This document shows positions 6,121-15,495 of a DNA stretch of 64,000 nt, piece after piece. The position numbers were made by a program, and so were the translations under genes. Within the stretch, counting starts at the first letter, position 1. Each line of letters begins with the position of its first letter. The notes beneath the pieces are model-generated. The model was given only the letters and a program-made list of their open reading frames with translations, did no database searches and was not told the DNA's origin. The DNA comes from Paracnuella aquatica (GTDB taxonomy: Bacteria > Bacteroidota > Bacteroidia > Chitinophagales > Chitinophagaceae): positions 744,001-808,000 of the forward strand of contig NZ_QOWJ01000001.1 in assembly GCF_003332885.2 (NCBI RefSeq). The letters are read 5' to 3'.

Positions 6121-8577
6121 TTAGTTGCCACCAACACGTTCCTGCTCGTCGGATGCACTGCTGGTGCGGCGTTTTGGTGCGCTGCCATTCAGCTTGCCTT
6201 TGCTGAAGCGGTAGGTAAATGTGAGGTTCACCACGCGGCTGTCGCGCCACTCCTGGAACTGAGCATCCACGTTTGCGTAGCGGGTTTCGGCTTTAAACTT
6301 CATGGTGTAAAACACGTCCCGTACATTCAGGCGAATACTGCCCTTGTTGTTCATTACCTGCTTGGCCAGGCCCAGGTTAAAGATGCCTACGGGGCGGGTC
6401 AGCAGCACACCTTCCAGCCCGGCGGTGCGGTAAAAGCCACTGGCTTCGGCGCTCCATGTTTTCGACAACTTGAATTGTTGCGTGCCATTGAGCATCAGCA
6501 TCCGGCCTTCCACCACTACATTCTCTCCGCTAACAATGCCTTCAAAACGGTTGTCGGAAGCATTTACATAAACGCTGCTGGTCCACCATTTGGTAATAGG
6601 CATGGTTGCGTTTACGGCGATGCCCACCTGGCGCTGGTTCGCAATGTTGGCCTGTTTTACATATGCTTCTTTCCTTTCGGTGTTTTGTTCAATCACCTGC
6701 TGGATGATATCGGTAGTTCGGGTATAGTTCACCGTTGTAGTCAAAAACTGCCGAAACGTATGGCTCAATTCTACATTGTGGCTAAACTGCGGTTGCAGGT
6801 TCGGGTTACCTTGCTGGAACGTATACCGGTCCAGGTATTCAACAAACGGGTTAAGGCTTTCGTAGTTGGGGCGGCGGATGCGGCGGCCGTAGTTCAGGCC
6901 AAACACATTCTTCTCATTGGCTTTGTATTGGATAAATGCTGTGGGAAACAGGTTGAGGTAATTACGTTTGAATACACTGTCAGTCGTTACCTGTGTGCCT
7001 TTGGCAACGGTTTGTTCCAGGCGCAAGCCCAGTTGGCCATTCCATTTTTTGCTCAACGGACCCGCAAGATTTACATAAGCTGCATTGATCTGCTCTTCGT
7101 AAATAAAATGGTTGCTGCGGTTGGCATCAAATACACGCTTGCCGTTGATCATTGAATCGAAGCGAGCATTGTTATCGGTTTTTACAGTACTGCTTTTCAC
7201 ACCTGCTTCAAAACGGGCACCGCCTTTCAGGGGTTGCAGGTAATCGGCCTTGCCACTCAGGATGTTAATGTCCTGCGGAAGGAAGCTGTACAGGGTATCG
7301 CCATTGCGGATCTGGTTGTTGTGTGCATCAAAATAATAGTTGGACAGGTATTGCTGGTCACGCAGGCGGTAGTTCAGGTAATCAACATCCGCAGTCAGCT
7401 CACGACCGGTGCTGTCAAACTGGTGGCGGAAATTAGCGTTTGCCTGCACATTGCGAAAGGTTTGCTCCGCTCCTGTTACCGATTTAGTTACTTCAAACAG
7501 GTTGCCTGCATTATCCGAAATCTGGTTCAGGTTGTTATTGATGTTGGTACCCGGGTTGGTATTGGTACCCAGCGATATGCCCAGCGTTGTTTTTTTCGAC
7601 AGGAAATAGTCAGCGCCAAACTTTGCGTTGATCGAGTTGTACTTGCTTTGCATGTGCGCTTCCTGGTCAAAAAAGTATTCCAGTTCCTTGGTGTTAAAAT
7701 TGCGCAGGTTGCGTTGAATGTCCAGGCGCTGGAAATTTTTGCGGTGGTTGTGGCTGATGTTGGCAAAAAGAGCCACTTTATTTTTACGGTAGTTCAGGTT
7801 AAGGCTTTCGTTTATTTTTCCATAACGGCCCTGGCCATAGCTCAATGTGGCGGAACCATTAAAACCAAACTGCTTGGTCTTTTTGGTTTTGATGTTGATG
7901 ATACCGGCATTGCCTGCAGCGTCAAATTTTGCGGGTGGGTTGGTCATGATCTCTACCTGGTCCAGTTGGCTGGCGTTCATGTTGCGGAGCAAATTGGCAA
8001 GGTCGGCGCTGCTCAGTTGTGTAGGCCTTCCGTCCACCAGCACCATTACGCCTTCTTTTCCTTTCAGGCTGATGTTGCCGTCTTTATCCACTGTTACGCC
8101 GGGTGCTTTTTCCAGCACTTCCAGTGCATTGCTACCGGCATTGGTGATCGACGCTTCCACGTTCACCACGGTGCGATCAATTTTCTGCTCCACCATCGGG
8201 CGTTTGGCCGTAACGGTCACGCCGTCCATAGATTTGGTTTGTGGTGCCAAAATCATTGCAGCCAGTTCCACTGGGGCCACGTTGCCATCCAGCGTCAGCT
8301 TTTCTGAATATTTTTTTTCAAAACCAGCTGCTGTGATTTGAACGAGGTATTGTCCTGCTTCGAGGTTTTCGAACACAAAACGGCCCGCTTTATCGGCAAC
8401 ACCATATTTTATTACCGAAGAATCTTTGCCACGTAACAGGGCTACGGTGGCCGATTCCAAGGCTTTTTTCTGAATGTCGGTAACCTGTCCGCTGATGGAC
8501 GCTGGTTTTTGTTGGGCAAAACCGGCAGATGGTGCGGCAAATAAGGCGAGGGTGAGCAGGGAACGCAGTGGTTTCAT
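6121..8577 (-). CDS. TonB-dependent-receptor-like outer membrane beta-barrel protein
   Basis: This 818-residue protein has a signal peptide (about 1-21, ending AGFAQ) and a carboxypeptidase-regulatory-like beta-sandwich (about 27-110, ISGQVTDIQKKALESATVAL). A plug-type domain follows (about 125-235, with TVDKDGNISLKGKEGVMVLVDGRPTQ). The last ~580 residues are an aromatic-rich barrel of the outer membrane beta-barrel family 3 type, ending after FTYRFSKGK. Members import unknown substrates or act in the outer membrane. There is no SusD-like partner next to it. Two inverted repeats at 8597-8613 and 8626-8646 sit directly upstream and suggest dedicated regulation. Confidence 0.9.
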   Translation of the reverse strand: MKPLRSLLTLALFAAPSAGFAQQKPASISGQVTDIQKKALESATVALLRGKDSSVIKYGVADKAGRFVFENLEAGQYLVQITAAGFEKKYSEKLTLDGNVAPVELAAMILAPQTKSMDGVTVTAKRPMVEQKIDRTVVNVEASITNAGSNALEVLEKAPGVTVDKDGNISLKGKEGVMVLVDGRPTQLSSADLANLLRNMNASQLDQVEIMTNPPAKFDAAGNAGIINIKTKKTKQFGFNGSATLSYGQGRYGKINESLNLNYRKNKVALFANISHNHRKNFQRLDIQRNLRNFNTKELEYFFDQEAHMQSKYNSINAKFGADYFLSKKTTLGISLGTNTNPGTNINNNLNQISDNAGNLFEVTKSVTGAEQTFRNVQANANFRHQFDSTGRELTADVDYLNYRLRDQQYLSNYYFDAHNNQIRNGDTLYSFLPQDINILSGKADYLQPLKGGARFEAGVKSSTVKTDNNARFDSMINGKRVFDANRSNHFIYEEQINAAYVNLAGPLSKKWNGQLGLRLEQTVAKGTQVTTDSVFKRNYLNLFPTAFIQYKANEKNVFGLNYGRRIRRPNYESLNPFVEYLDRYTFQQGNPNLQPQFSHNVELSHTFRQFLTTTVNYTRTTDIIQQVIEQNTERKEAYVKQANIANQRQVGIAVNATMPITKWWTSSVYVNASDNRFEGIVSGENVVVEGRMLMLNGTQQFKLSKTWSAEASGFYRTAGLEGVLLTRPVGIFNLGLAKQVMNNKGSIRLNVRDVFYTMKFKAETRYANVDAQFQEWRDSRVVNLTFTYRFSKGKLNGSAPKRRTSSASDEQERVGGN

Positions 8578-8596
8578 ATATTGTTGTGTTAGTACT

Positions 8597-8613
8597 TGTA
8601 ATTGTTAATTACA
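8597..8613. promoter_or_regulatory. inverted repeat TGTAATT-N3-AATTACA, candidate operator
   Basis: A perfect 7-bp inverted repeat with a 3-bp spacer lies 20-36 bp upstream of the receptor start codon. Size and symmetry fit a dimeric DNA-binding regulator. No regulator gene is adjacent. Confidence 0.5.
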
Positions 8614-8625
8614 TTACGAATGTAG

Positions 8626-8646
8626 GTACTATACAAAGCATAGTAC
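8626..8646. promoter_or_regulatory. inverted repeat GTACTAT-N7-ATAGTAC, second candidate operator
   Basis: A perfect 7-bp inverted repeat with a 7-bp spacer, 49-69 bp upstream of the receptor start. Its sequence differs from the first repeat, so two different proteins may bind. Confidence 0.5.
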
Positions 8647-8934
8647 ATTAGTTTGGCATGAACGGTTTTAACTGAGGATGAATGGCAGCAATGCATTGTA
8701 GCACTGGGACGCAGCCGCCTTATTTATGTTACCGCAAGAAGGCTTCGAAATGACAAGCGGTCAGCATTGCATGTATGTGGTATTATATTGTGGGGATTAG
8801 ATGAAAGACTTTGATCAATGGTAGGAACATAACCTTCGTTAGCCTTGGCGTTTACAATTTGATATTGCTCGCAGTACTGCAGAATCATATAAATAAGAGC
8901 CGCGCTAATACTATATTGCGGACAAATTTTTTAA

Positions 8935-9954
8935 ATGTTGATTGATTACCGGTCCGACACAGTGACCAGACCTACGCCGGCCATGAAAGAAGCCATGCAT
9001 GCGGCCGCCGTAGGTGATGATGTTTTCGGAGAAGATCCGTCGGTAAATAGTCTGGAAGAAAAGGCAGCGCGGATGTTTGGGATGGAAGCCGGTTTATTTT
9101 GCCCCTCTGGCACCATGACGAACCAGATTGCCATCAAAGTGCACACGGTGCCGGGCGATGAAGTGATTTGCGACTGCACTGCACATATATATCAATACGA
9201 AGGTGGCGGCATTGCGGCTAATTCGGGTGCATCGGTAAAATTACTCAACGGTTATCGCGGCCTCATTACTGCCGAAATGGTGGCGGAAGGCATCAACAGT
9301 TTTGATGACGTGCACAAAGCCCGCACTTCGCTGGTGGCGTTGGAAAATACCTCCAACCGCGGCGGCGGCAGCTGCTACGATATGGAAGATATTGAGGCCA
9401 TCCGGAGCTTGTGCGATACGAACGGCTTGGCGCTGCACCTGGATGGCGCCCGCCTGTTCAATGCGCTGGTGGCAAGGGAACAGGACCCAACGGACTATGG
9501 TCGGTTGTTTCATTCGATATCAATTTGTTTGAGCAAAGGCCTGGGCAGCCCCGTTGGTAGTGTACTATTGGGTTCTGAAGCATTTATTAAAAAAGCCCGC
9601 AGGGTGCGTAAATTGATGGGCGGCGGTATGCGCCAGGCTGGTTCGCTGGCAGCGGCCGGTAGCTATGCACTCGACTACCATATTCAACGTTTGGCACAGG
9701 ATCATTACCACGCCAATAAACTCGCAGAAATATTGGGTTACCAAAGTTTTGTGGGTGGCATATTGCCGGTTGAAACCAACATCCTCATTTTTGAAGTGGT
9801 GCAACCTTATACACCGCAATCATTTGTTGCAACATTGAAAGAGCATGGGATCCTCGCTTTTGCCATTTCGCCGACGCAGGTGCGCCTGGTTACCCACCTT
9901 GATATTTCGGAAGCCATGATCGAAAAGACCATTGAAGTATTTGAACATTTATAA
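8935..9954 (+). CDS. ltaE: low-specificity L-threonine aldolase
   Basis: This 339-residue PLP enzyme starts [17 protein letters not shown], the family's N-terminal signature. It contains [23 protein letters not shown] (the aspartate that pairs with the PLP ring) and [14 protein letters not shown] with Lys201 as the PLP-binding lysine. It cleaves L-threonine or L-allo-threonine to glycine and acetaldehyde in the cytoplasm. Length is normal. pgi begins 5 bp after its stop, so both are on one transcript. Confidence 0.96.
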   Translation: MLIDYRSDTVTRPTPAMKEAMHAAAVGDDVFGEDPSVNSLEEKAARMFGMEAGLFCPSGTMTNQIAIKVHTVPGDEVICDCTAHIYQYEGGGIAANSGASVKLLNGYRGLITAEMVAEGINSFDDVHKARTSLVALENTSNRGGGSCYDMEDIEAIRSLCDTNGLALHLDGARLFNALVAREQDPTDYGRLFHSISICLSKGLGSPVGSVLLGSEAFIKKARRVRKLMGGGMRQAGSLAAAGSYALDYHIQRLAQDHYHANKLAEILGYQSFVGGILPVETNILIFEVVQPYTPQSFVATLKEHGILAFAISPTQVRLVTHLDISEAMIEKTIEVFEHL

Positions 9955-9959
9955 TCAAA

Positions 9960-11615
9960 ATGCCTATGTTTCCCCGCATCAACCCTTCTCAAACCCAGTC
10001 CTGGAGCGCATTGCAGCAACATGCCGAAAGCATGAAGCAGGTGCAAATGAAAGAACTTTTTGCTCAGGACGGTGCACGTTTTCAAAAAATGTCGCAACGC
10101 CTGGGCGATATACTTTTTGATTATTCTAAAAACCGCATCACCGAAGAAACTTTGCAACTGTTGCAACAACTGGCAACCGAAACAAAGCTGAACGAGGCGA
10201 TTGATGCGCTGTTTGGCGGTGCATTGATCAACGAAACAGAACAGCGTGCCGTGTTGCATGTGGCGCTGCGCAAATTTGCCGATGGGCCGGTAAATACTGG
10301 CGGTGCTGATGTAATGCCTGATGTAAAAAGGGTGCGCCAGCAAATGCAGGAATTTTGCCAAAGAGTGCACAGCGGCGAGTGGGTGGGCTACACCGGTAAA
10401 AAAATAAAATACATCGTCAACATTGGCATTGGTGGATCCGACCTGGGCCCGCTGATGGTAACGGAAGCGCTGAAACCATACTGGGTTGACGGCATCCAGA
10501 CTTATTTTGTTTCGAATGTGGATGCGACTCATATTGAAGAAACATTGAAAAAAGTTGTTGCGGAAGAAACGCTGTTTCTTGTTGCATCCAAAACGTTTAC
10601 CACGCAGGAAACGATGACCAATGCCCACACGGCTCGGGACTGGTTTGTGGCTGCATCAGGTTCCGAAAATCATGTTGCCAAACATTTTGTGGCCCTTTCC
10701 ACCAACGAAAAAGAGGTAACACGTTTTGGCATTGATAAGGAAAACATATTCCAGTTCTGGGATTGGGTTGGCGGCCGCTATTCGCTTTGGAGTGCCATCG
10801 GATTGTCCATTGCTTTGACCATCGGATACGAAAACTTTGAAGCTCTTTTGAAAGGTGCTGAGTCGGCGGATCAGCATTTTAAAGACACACCTTTTGAGCA
10901 AAACATACCCGTACTGATGGCCCTTATTGGCATTTGGTATGTCAACTTTTTTGGTGCGCAAAGCGAAGCCATTTTGCCGTACGACCAGTACCTGCACCGG
11001 TTTGCGGCGTACTTCCAACAAGGCAATATGGAGAGCAACGGTAAAAGCGTAGACCGCAACGGCAAGCCCGTAAATTATGCCACTGGTCCGATCATTTGGG
11101 GCGAGCCCGGCACCAACGGGCAACATGCTTTTTACCAATTGATCCACCAGGGCACAGTGCTCATTCCCTGCGATTTTATTGCACCCGCGCAAAGCCACAA
11201 TCCTACCGGTGATCATCACCCGAAATTGCTGTCTAACTTCTTCGCGCAAACCGAAGCGTTGATGAATGGGAAAAGCAGTAGTGAAGTGGTGGCTGAATTG
11301 AAGCAACAGGGCAAAGACGAAACGGCAGTTGCAGAACTGGCGCCGTTCAAGATTTTTGAAGGCAACCGGCCCACCAATTCATTCTTAGTTAAGAAAATAA
11401 CGCCGTTTACACTGGGTCAACTGATTGCTTTGTACGAGCATAAGATCTTTGTGCAGGGTGTGATCTGGAATGTATACAGCTTTGACCAATGGGGCGTGGA
11501 ACTCGGTAAACAATTGGCTAACAAAATTCTGCCAGAGCTTACTGGAAGTGAAGCGGTAACTGGCCATGATGCTTCTACTAACGGGTTGATCAATGCTTAC
11601 AAGGAATGGCGCTAA
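9960..11615 (+). CDS. pgi: glucose-6-phosphate isomerase
   Basis: This 551-residue enzyme interconverts glucose 6-phosphate and fructose 6-phosphate. Visible hallmarks are GIGGSDLGP (156-164, substrate phosphate binding), the PGI segment [18 protein letters not shown], and a C-terminal region with [11 protein letters not shown] and [11 protein letters not shown]. Length matches the long bacterial/eukaryotic-type PGI. The ATG at 9960 lies 5 bp after the threonine aldolase stop; an ATG at 9966 is equally possible. A strong hairpin terminator follows at 11634-11667. Confidence 0.98.
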   Translation: MPMFPRINPSQTQSWSALQQHAESMKQVQMKELFAQDGARFQKMSQRLGDILFDYSKNRITEETLQLLQQLATETKLNEAIDALFGGALINETEQRAVLHVALRKFADGPVNTGGADVMPDVKRVRQQMQEFCQRVHSGEWVGYTGKKIKYIVNIGIGGSDLGPLMVTEALKPYWVDGIQTYFVSNVDATHIEETLKKVVAEETLFLVASKTFTTQETMTNAHTARDWFVAASGSENHVAKHFVALSTNEKEVTRFGIDKENIFQFWDWVGGRYSLWSAIGLSIALTIGYENFEALLKGAESADQHFKDTPFEQNIPVLMALIGIWYVNFFGAQSEAILPYDQYLHRFAAYFQQGNMESNGKSVDRNGKPVNYATGPIIWGEPGTNGQHAFYQLIHQGTVLIPCDFIAPAQSHNPTGDHHPKLLSNFFAQTEALMNGKSSSEVVAELKQQGKDETAVAELAPFKIFEGNRPTNSFLVKKITPFTLGQLIALYEHKIFVQGVIWNVYSFDQWGVELGKQLANKILPELTGSEAVTGHDASTNGLINAYKEWR

Positions 11616-11633
11616 GCCTTTCAATAAAACACT

Positions 11634-11667
11634 AAAAATGCGGGGCTTCAACACCCCGCATTTTTTA
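11634..11667 (+). terminator. terminator of the ltaE-pgi operon
   Basis: Perfect 10-bp stem AAATGCGGGG / CCCCGCATTT (11636-11645 with 11654-11663), 8-nt loop, T-run on the plus strand. An A-run on the left means it could also work in reverse. Confidence 0.9.
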
Positions 11668-11687
11668 TGGCAGCACCAATCGGTGCA

Positions 11688-11716
11688 TAAAAAAAACCCA
11701 CTGTTGCCAGCGGGTT
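11688..11716 (-). terminator. terminator of the PUR-family gene
   Basis: Stem AACCCACTG / CAGCGGGTT (11695-11703 with 11708-11716), one G-T pair, 4-nt loop, followed on the minus strand by eight T. It lies about 20 bp after the stop. Confidence 0.88.
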
Positions 11717-11735
11717 CGTTATCAAAAGTTAGTTA

Positions 11736-12170
11736 TTACCATTTGTCCACTTCTTCCGATGCTGGTGCAGCTGACGCAACAACAGAAGAAACAACTACCG
11801 TAGACTGAACAACGATCGGTGCAGCAGCCACCACTTCGGTTGTTTCTTCTACTTCGCCCTCTCCTTCGCCTTCATACACTTCGTCGTGGTTAAACGCATC
11901 AAAATCAAAATCAGGCATCAGGTCAGTCTTTACAAAATCAACAGCCTCAATGAGTGCCTTGATGAATTTGTTGAAGTCTTCTTTGTACAAAAATATCTTG
12001 TGGCGGTCGTATCCATTATCATTGAAACGCTTACGGCTTTCTGTAATGGTCAGATAATAATCATTGCCGCGGGTTGCCCGAACATCAAAAAAATAAGTTC
12101 TGCGTTTACCTGCACGAATACGTTTGCTGTAAATGCTCTCCATTTTCTTGTCGTTATTTTCGTACGCCAC
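11736..12170 (-). CDS. PUR family (DUF3276) DNA/RNA-binding protein
   Basis: This 144-residue protein has the DUF3276 core at about 10-95, with KRRTYFFDVRATRGNDYYL and FLYKEDFNKFIKALIEAVD. That is the single PUR-alpha-type repeat common in Bacteroidota and spirochaetes. The remaining C-terminus is acidic (GEGEGEVEETTE) and then Ala/Val/Ser-rich, probably disordered. Related proteins bind single-stranded nucleic acids; the cellular role is not established. It is a single-gene transcript from a complete promoter at 12265-12236 to its own terminator. Confidence 0.92.
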   Translation of the reverse strand: MAYENNDKKMESIYSKRIRAGKRRTYFFDVRATRGNDYYLTITESRKRFNDNGYDRHKIFLYKEDFNKFIKALIEAVDFVKTDLMPDFDFDAFNHDEVYEGEGEGEVEETTEVVAAAPIVVQSTVVVSSVVASAAPASEEVDKW

Positions 12171-12235
12171 AGTTGTTGTTTTTACAGTTATGAAAGGTTT
12201 TGGCTTTGCAGCTCTGTTTTAGAATTGTTTCCTTA

Positions 12236-12265
12236 CAAATATAATTATGTTTTTTAAACAGCCAA
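12236..12265 (-). promoter_or_regulatory. full Bacteroidota promoter TTG-N19-TATATTTG for the PUR gene
   Basis: On the minus strand TTG (12265-12263), 19 bp, then TATATTTG (12243-12236). Exact consensus match. The predicted transcript start near 12231 gives a 5' leader of about 60 nt. Confidence 0.75.
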
Positions 12266-12381
12266 ATCTGACAAAAAAAGTTCGAACGGCTGTTTCTATA
12301 TCTAATGAAATTTCATTTTCTCTTGCCAATTACTGAGTCTTCACAAATAAAAAAATTTGCAATGGAATGATTGGAAATCGA

Positions 12382-14223
12382 TCAAACCTGCTCCCCTTCT
12401 ACATCTTTAGTTTGTTGCTGCCACCACATTTCGGCGTAGAGGCCACCGCTGGACAACAGGCTTTCGTGGGTGCCTTGTTCCGCAATGCGGCCTTCCTCTA
12501 AAACAATGATCTTGTCGAACCGGATCATCGTGGATATTCTGTGGGTAATAAATAATGCCGTCTTGCCTTCCAGGTATTCGCTCAACCTTGAAAGAATGGC
12601 TTTTTCAGTGCGTGCATCAACGGCGCTCAGGGCATCGTCTAAAATCAGGATTGGTGCTTCTTTGAGCAGCGCCCTTGCTATGGACACCCGTTGTTTTTGT
12701 CCACCGCTCAATGTTACGCCCCGCTCTCCTACCAACGTTTCATATTGTTGTGCAAAGCCTTGTATTTCGCCAGCCACGGCTGCATTTGCCGCTGCGCTTT
12801 CTACCCGCTCCCGGTCGGCAGTTGTGGCGCCAAAAGCAATATTGTTTTCAATGGTATCACTGAATAAAAAGCCATCCTGCGGCACATAACCAATATGTTG
12901 GCGCAGGTGGTTGAGCGGCATTTGGGTTAACGGCGTATCGTCCAATAAAATATTGCCCGACGTAGGATCAAAAAAACGCAGCAGCAACTGTGCAACTGTT
13001 GTTTTGCCACTGCCGGTGCGGCCAATCAGCGCCACTTTTTCACCGGGCCTGATGTGCAGGTCAAAATCTTTCAACGCATGAATGCCGGTGTTGGGATAAA
13101 CAAATTGAACGTTTCTAAACTGGATGCCACCAGTTATTTGCGCCTGGTGCGGATGCGTTGCATTTTGTATGGCGGGCTCTGTTTGTAAAAATTCGTTCAG
13201 TCTTTTTTGCGAAGCTGCTGCCCGCTGTATCATCGAGGCGGTCCAGCCAATAGCACTTACAGGGAACGTAAGCATGTTGATATAAATCACAAACTCCACG
13301 ATGGTATCCACACCAATGCTTGGGTCGCCTTTAATATAAGCCAGCCCGCCCAGCATAATGGTCACCAGCGTACTCAACCCAATGAACAGGTTCATGGAAG
13401 GAAAATACAGCGCTTCGATTTTTGCAAGGTCGGTAGCGCGGCTGCGGTAAGTCAAACTGTTTTGCTCAAAAAACCGAAACATGGCACTTTCCTGCGCAAA
13501 TGATTTGATCACCCGGATGCCTGAATAAGATTGCTGCGCATTGGTTGTAAGTGCAGACAGGCTTTGCTGCAACTCTTCGCTTTTTCGGTGAATGATGGTG
13601 TTGACAAAATAAATGGTAGCGGCCAGGATGGGCAGCGGCGCCAGCACATAGAGCGACAGCTCCACATCGCGGCGAAACATAAAATACAAACTTAAACCAA
13701 TCAGCGACACCAGGTTTACCACGTACATCACCGCCGGGCCGGTAAACATCCGTACCCGGCTTACATCTTCCGACATGCGGCTCATGAGGTCGCCGGTGGT
13801 GTGCGTTTTAAAAAATGCAGCATCCAGTTTTTGGTAATGCCCAAACACTTCATTCTTTTGGTCGTATTCAATGTGGCGGCTCATGACAATAATGGTTTGC
13901 CGCATAAAAAACATAAACAGCCCGCGGAGCAGCGCCAGCACCAAAATGGTGATGCCGCTGAGGGCTACAATATAACTTACCGAAACAGGCATGCCCTCCA
14001 CCCAACGGATGAACCATTGCACCAGCCGGTCGTAAGATGCGGCACTGTTGCGCGGCACATAACCCGGAAGGTTAAGCGAACGTTGCACAAAATCAATGAT
14101 AAAGCCCGTAACCTGCGGCGCCAGCACACCGAAGTAATTGGAAACAATGATGAAGAAAATACCGACCACCAGGCGCAGCCGGTATTTCCAGAAATATTTA
14201 TTGAGGGCAGCAAGGTGTTTCAA
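12382..14223 (-). CDS. ABC exporter half-transporter, MdlA/MsbA type
   Basis: This 613-residue protein has six membrane segments (about 1-330) fused to an ATPase domain. The ATPase has Walker A GRTGSGKT (401-408), signature LSGGQ (505-509) and Walker B ILILDD (525-530). At position 530 an Asp replaces the usual catalytic Glu, as in E. coli MdlA and one half of heterodimeric exporters, but no partner half-transporter is adjacent. The start must be the TTG at 14223: the frame has a stop at 14238-14236 and no ATG before the first helix. TAATTTTG at 14250-14243 supports this. Substrate unknown (lipid, drug or peptide). Confidence 0.93.
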   Translation of the reverse strand: MKHLAALNKYFWKYRLRLVVGIFFIIVSNYFGVLAPQVTGFIIDFVQRSLNLPGYVPRNSAASYDRLVQWFIRWVEGMPVSVSYIVALSGITILVLALLRGLFMFFMRQTIIVMSRHIEYDQKNEVFGHYQKLDAAFFKTHTTGDLMSRMSEDVSRVRMFTGPAVMYVVNLVSLIGLSLYFMFRRDVELSLYVLAPLPILAATIYFVNTIIHRKSEELQQSLSALTTNAQQSYSGIRVIKSFAQESAMFRFFEQNSLTYRSRATDLAKIEALYFPSMNLFIGLSTLVTIMLGGLAYIKGDPSIGVDTIVEFVIYINMLTFPVSAIGWTASMIQRAAASQKRLNEFLQTEPAIQNATHPHQAQITGGIQFRNVQFVYPNTGIHALKDFDLHIRPGEKVALIGRTGSGKTTVAQLLLRFFDPTSGNILLDDTPLTQMPLNHLRQHIGYVPQDGFLFSDTIENNIAFGATTADRERVESAAANAAVAGEIQGFAQQYETLVGERGVTLSGGQKQRVSIARALLKEAPILILDDALSAVDARTEKAILSRLSEYLEGKTALFITHRISTMIRFDKIIVLEEGRIAEQGTHESLLSSGGLYAEMWWQQQTKDVEGEQV

Positions 14224-14242
14224 TGCACAAACTATTTACGGG

Positions 14243-14250
14243 CAAAATTA
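14243..14250 (-). promoter_or_regulatory. -7 element TAATTTTG for the ABC exporter
   Basis: Exact TAnnTTTG match ending 19 nt before the TTG start codon. At the N19 position upstream the triplet is GTG rather than TTG. It supports the unusual TTG start. Confidence 0.55.
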
Positions 14251-14430
14251 GGATTCTGTGGGCGGGGCACACCATTTAATTAAAGCAACCGCAAATGCCA
14301 TCATCCTTATGCGAATGCTGCTAAACAAAAGAATTTATATCTAGCTAAAAGGTTGTTTTTAAGTCTCCACCAATGCATGGCATAAAAATTTCCGCTTTTG
14401 TTGAGCCCATTCAAACAAAGCTTCATTAAC

Positions 14431-15489
14431 ATGCAACAACCAGCTCCGCTCCGTACAGATGGCGACTCTTTTGTAAAAAGAGTTTGGCAAATCGCCGGGA
14501 TCATCACCCTTGTATTCCTCATCTTATGGATTTGCTACACGGCAGTGAACGTGCTGATGTTAATCCTGATGTCCATCCTGGTAGCTGTTTTCTTTCAGCG
14601 GCTTGCAGGCCTCATCCGGCGTAAATTTCATTGGAGCCCAAAGCTAAGTCTGGCCACCGCTATCATCGGTACCATATTGCTGATGGTGCTGGTGTTTTGG
14701 TTTATTGGTGCGCAGATACAGCAGGAGTTTGCGCAACTAACGGAGCAGCTGCCGCAACTGCTGCAGCAAGCAAAATCAGAATTGGGCAAAACCGGCGTTG
14801 GTAAACAAATCATCGATGGCATGGGCAGCAGTGGGTCGGGGCAAAAAATGACTCCGGCCATCCAGCGCTTTTTCACTACTTCTTTTGGCGTGCTGGGCGA
14901 TCTTTATGCAATTCTTTTCCTAGGTATATTCTTCACCATTTCGCCGCAAACTTATGTGGGCGGTTTTTTAAAACTAATGCCCCGCAAAGCACGGCCGGAA
15001 GCCCGGCATGTGATGGAAGAAACCGGCAACACCTTGGGGCAATGGTTGAAAGGACAATTGTTTGCCATGCTGGTAGTGGCCGTGCTAACCTGGGCTGGAC
15101 TTGCCATCATAGGCGTGCCACTGGCCCTTGCGTTGGCCATCATTGCGGGCTTATTCAACTTCGTACCCAACATTGGTCCGCTCATTTCGGCCATACCCGC
15201 GGTGCTGGTGAGCCTGCCCATGGGTGGCAATGCGCCGCTGTTTGTGATTGGCCTGTACCTACTGGTGCAGGCGCTGGAAAGCAACCTCATTACGCCTTAC
15301 ATCCAAAACAGAATGATCTCCATTCCACCGGCCCTGATACTGATCGGGCAAATGATATTCGGGACCTTGTTTGGCGCCTGGGGTATTATTTTGGCAACGC
15401 CTTTGGTAGCCATATTGATGGTGGTGTTGCAGGAGTTGTATGTAAAAAAACAAGAGCCGGAAATCGCTGCACCGCCGACGACAAAATAA
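14431..15489 (+). CDS. AI-2E family transporter
   Basis: This 352-residue membrane protein has about eight hydrophobic segments in the family's arrangement: two to three N-terminal helices, a long soluble stretch (IQQEFAQLTEQLPQLLQQ), then a C-terminal cluster. The cluster contains AGLFNFVPNIGPLISAIPAVL and the final LIGQMIFGTLFGAWGIILATPLVA. Members have been linked to autoinducer-2 export or Na+/H+ exchange, and the substrate cannot be read from sequence. The ATG at 14431 is preferred over a TTG at 14398. The erythromycin esterase gene follows after 6 bp, so they share a transcript. Confidence 0.93.
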   Translation: MQQPAPLRTDGDSFVKRVWQIAGIITLVFLILWICYTAVNVLMLILMSILVAVFFQRLAGLIRRKFHWSPKLSLATAIIGTILLMVLVFWFIGAQIQQEFAQLTEQLPQLLQQAKSELGKTGVGKQIIDGMGSSGSGQKMTPAIQRFFTTSFGVLGDLYAILFLGIFFTISPQTYVGGFLKLMPRKARPEARHVMEETGNTLGQWLKGQLFAMLVVAVLTWAGLAIIGVPLALALAIIAGLFNFVPNIGPLISAIPAVLVSLPMGGNAPLFVIGLYLLVQALESNLITPYIQNRMISIPPALILIGQMIFGTLFGAWGIILATPLVAILMVVLQELYVKKQEPEIAAPPTTK

Positions 15490-15495
15490 AAAGTA

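Larger units (their letters stand above)
8578..8934. other. divergent intergenic region, receptor / threonine aldolase
   Basis: Separates two divergent genes. The left 70 bp contain the two inverted repeats listed separately. In 8647-8934 I see no gene, no exact TAnnTTTG element and no repeat. Confidence 0.5.

Noticed and set aside
7234-8307. Plus-strand open frame of 357 codons opposite the outer-membrane receptor
   Set aside because: Antisense to a clear gene with signal peptide and barrel; composition is Val/Ala/His/Gln-rich as expected for a shadow.
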